In this document: positions 4,847 through 5,405 of the stretch, piece by piece
Layout: each line of letters starts with the position of its first letter
Numbering within the stretch: position 1 is the first letter of the stretch
Assembly (NCBI GenBank): GCA_002731295.1
Contig: PCBE01000092.1
Coordinates: 6,351 to 11,755 of the forward strand
From: Acidiferrobacteraceae bacterium
GTDB lineage: Bacteria > Pseudomonadota > Gammaproteobacteria > Arenicellales > UBA868
Length of the DNA: 5,405 nt
Direction: 5' to 3'
The notes under the pieces: generated by a model
Database searches by the model: none
What the model was told of the DNA's origin: nothing
Seen by the model: the letters and a program-made list of their open reading frames with translations, nothing else
Program-made: the position numbers and the translations under genes

Positions 4847-5405
4847 ATGGCGCAAATTCATACGCTCACCGTCGAACCGATGACCGAGGACAGCTTTAAA
4901 CCCTTTGGTGAAGTTTGGTCTGCACCTGAAAAACCTTCGGACCGACGCATTTTGTTCCCGACTTCATATAGCCACGATGGCCAGTCGACCGTTCACGTGA
5001 TTTGGCAACCTCAAGGCGGGCTGAAATTCGACCAGCTCGAACGACATTTCGGGGTTACACAGAGTTTTGTTCAATTGTCTGGAGGTTCAGCTGTCGTATG
5101 TGCCGCAGCCCCGACTGACCCAGACAACCTTCATGATATTCCATCACCAGAAGATGTACGTGCTTTCCTGATAAATCCCAGCATGGGCTACTCGTTCAAG
5201 CGCGGGACCTGGCATTCCCTGAACCGCCATATTCTGGATCATGATGGAGCAACATTTCTAATTATGAATTCGAACCCCAATCCGACCCAGGTGGTTAACT
5301 ATCAGACCGGTGCTGGCTACTTATCGAAAGACCTTGACGTGGATCAGAATCCTGAGATTCTGAGTAACACAAATATGTCTGGCATCGAATTTAAGATTGA
5401 AGCGT
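4847..5405 (+). CDS. Ureidoglycolate lyase (AllA) family protein, 3' end cut by window
   Basis: An open frame of 186 codons runs from the ATG at 4847 to the right edge without a stop. AllA-family enzymes split ureidoglycolate into glyoxylate and urea at the end of allantoin breakdown. Matches to E. coli AllA are clear and in order: EPMTEDSFKPFGEV near the N-terminus (10-23), LERHFGVTQSFVQLSGG (64-80) against LERHPLGTQAF, DVRAFLINPSMGYSFKRG (103-120) against LRAFITNGEQGVNYHRN, and GTWHSL (120-125) against NVWHHPL. The frame continues well beyond where E. coli AllA (about 160 residues) ends, so this is a longer relative that may use a different substrate. The ribosome binding site is weak (AGAGA at 4837-4841). 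The 100-bp gap before it shows no terminator. I leave the symbol empty because the family fit is good but the exact reaction is not certain. Confidence 0.85.
   Translation, partial: MAQIHTLTVEPMTEDSFKPFGEVWSAPEKPSDRRILFPTSYSHDGQSTVHVIWQPQGGLKFDQLERHFGVTQSFVQLSGGSAVVCAAAPTDPDNLHDIPSPEDVRAFLINPSMGYSFKRGTWHSLNRHILDHDGATFLIMNSNPNPTQVVNYQTGAGYLSKDLDVDQNPEILSNTNMSGIEFKIEA

Overview
The window reads as ordinary, gene-dense chromosome from a gammaproteobacterium, probably free-living or marine. The clue is the first gene, which follows the Escherichia coli YheS type of ABC-F ATPase motif by motif over its whole length. Base composition is moderate, and starts are a mix of ATG and GTG, mostly with purine-rich ribosome binding sites. 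I see no tRNA, rRNA, insertion sequence, CRISPR array or prophage signature.

Layout, left to right. Positions 1-126 are a flank with no gene I can identify. Positions 127-2064 (+) encode the YheS-like ABC-F ATPase. Positions 2257-2628 (+) encode a small four-helix membrane protein of unknown function. A perfect 14-bp-stem terminator at 2664-2697 separates these from a minus-strand group and looks bidirectional. The minus-strand group, in transcription order, is a RidA-family protein (4208-3810), an ArsI/CadI-type vicinal-oxygen-chelate enzyme (3648-3226) and a MaoC-type hydratase (3189-2725). The hydratase reading frame is broken by one in-frame TAG. From a 247-bp divergent intergenic region, a DUF1330 protein (4456-4746, +) reads the other way. 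It is followed by an AllA-like ureidoglycolate lyase family gene (4847 onward, +) that runs off the right edge.

The minus-strand genes may be partly co-transcribed: the ArsI-like and MaoC genes are 36 bp apart. The 161-bp gap between ridA and the ArsI-like gene holds a possible weak terminator, a candidate promoter, a small dyad and a 14-codon leader-like ORF. The ArsI-like gene may therefore have its own control. RidA (enamine/imine hydrolysis) and the AllA-like protein (ureidoglycolate to glyoxylate plus urea) hint at small-molecule nitrogen metabolism, but the window does not prove a shared pathway.

I found no convincing undescribed multi-gene system. The observations most worth a second look are the nonsense codon in the otherwise intact MaoC gene, the ArsI/CadI-type enzyme outside a visible arsenic cluster, and the leader-like ORF just upstream of it.
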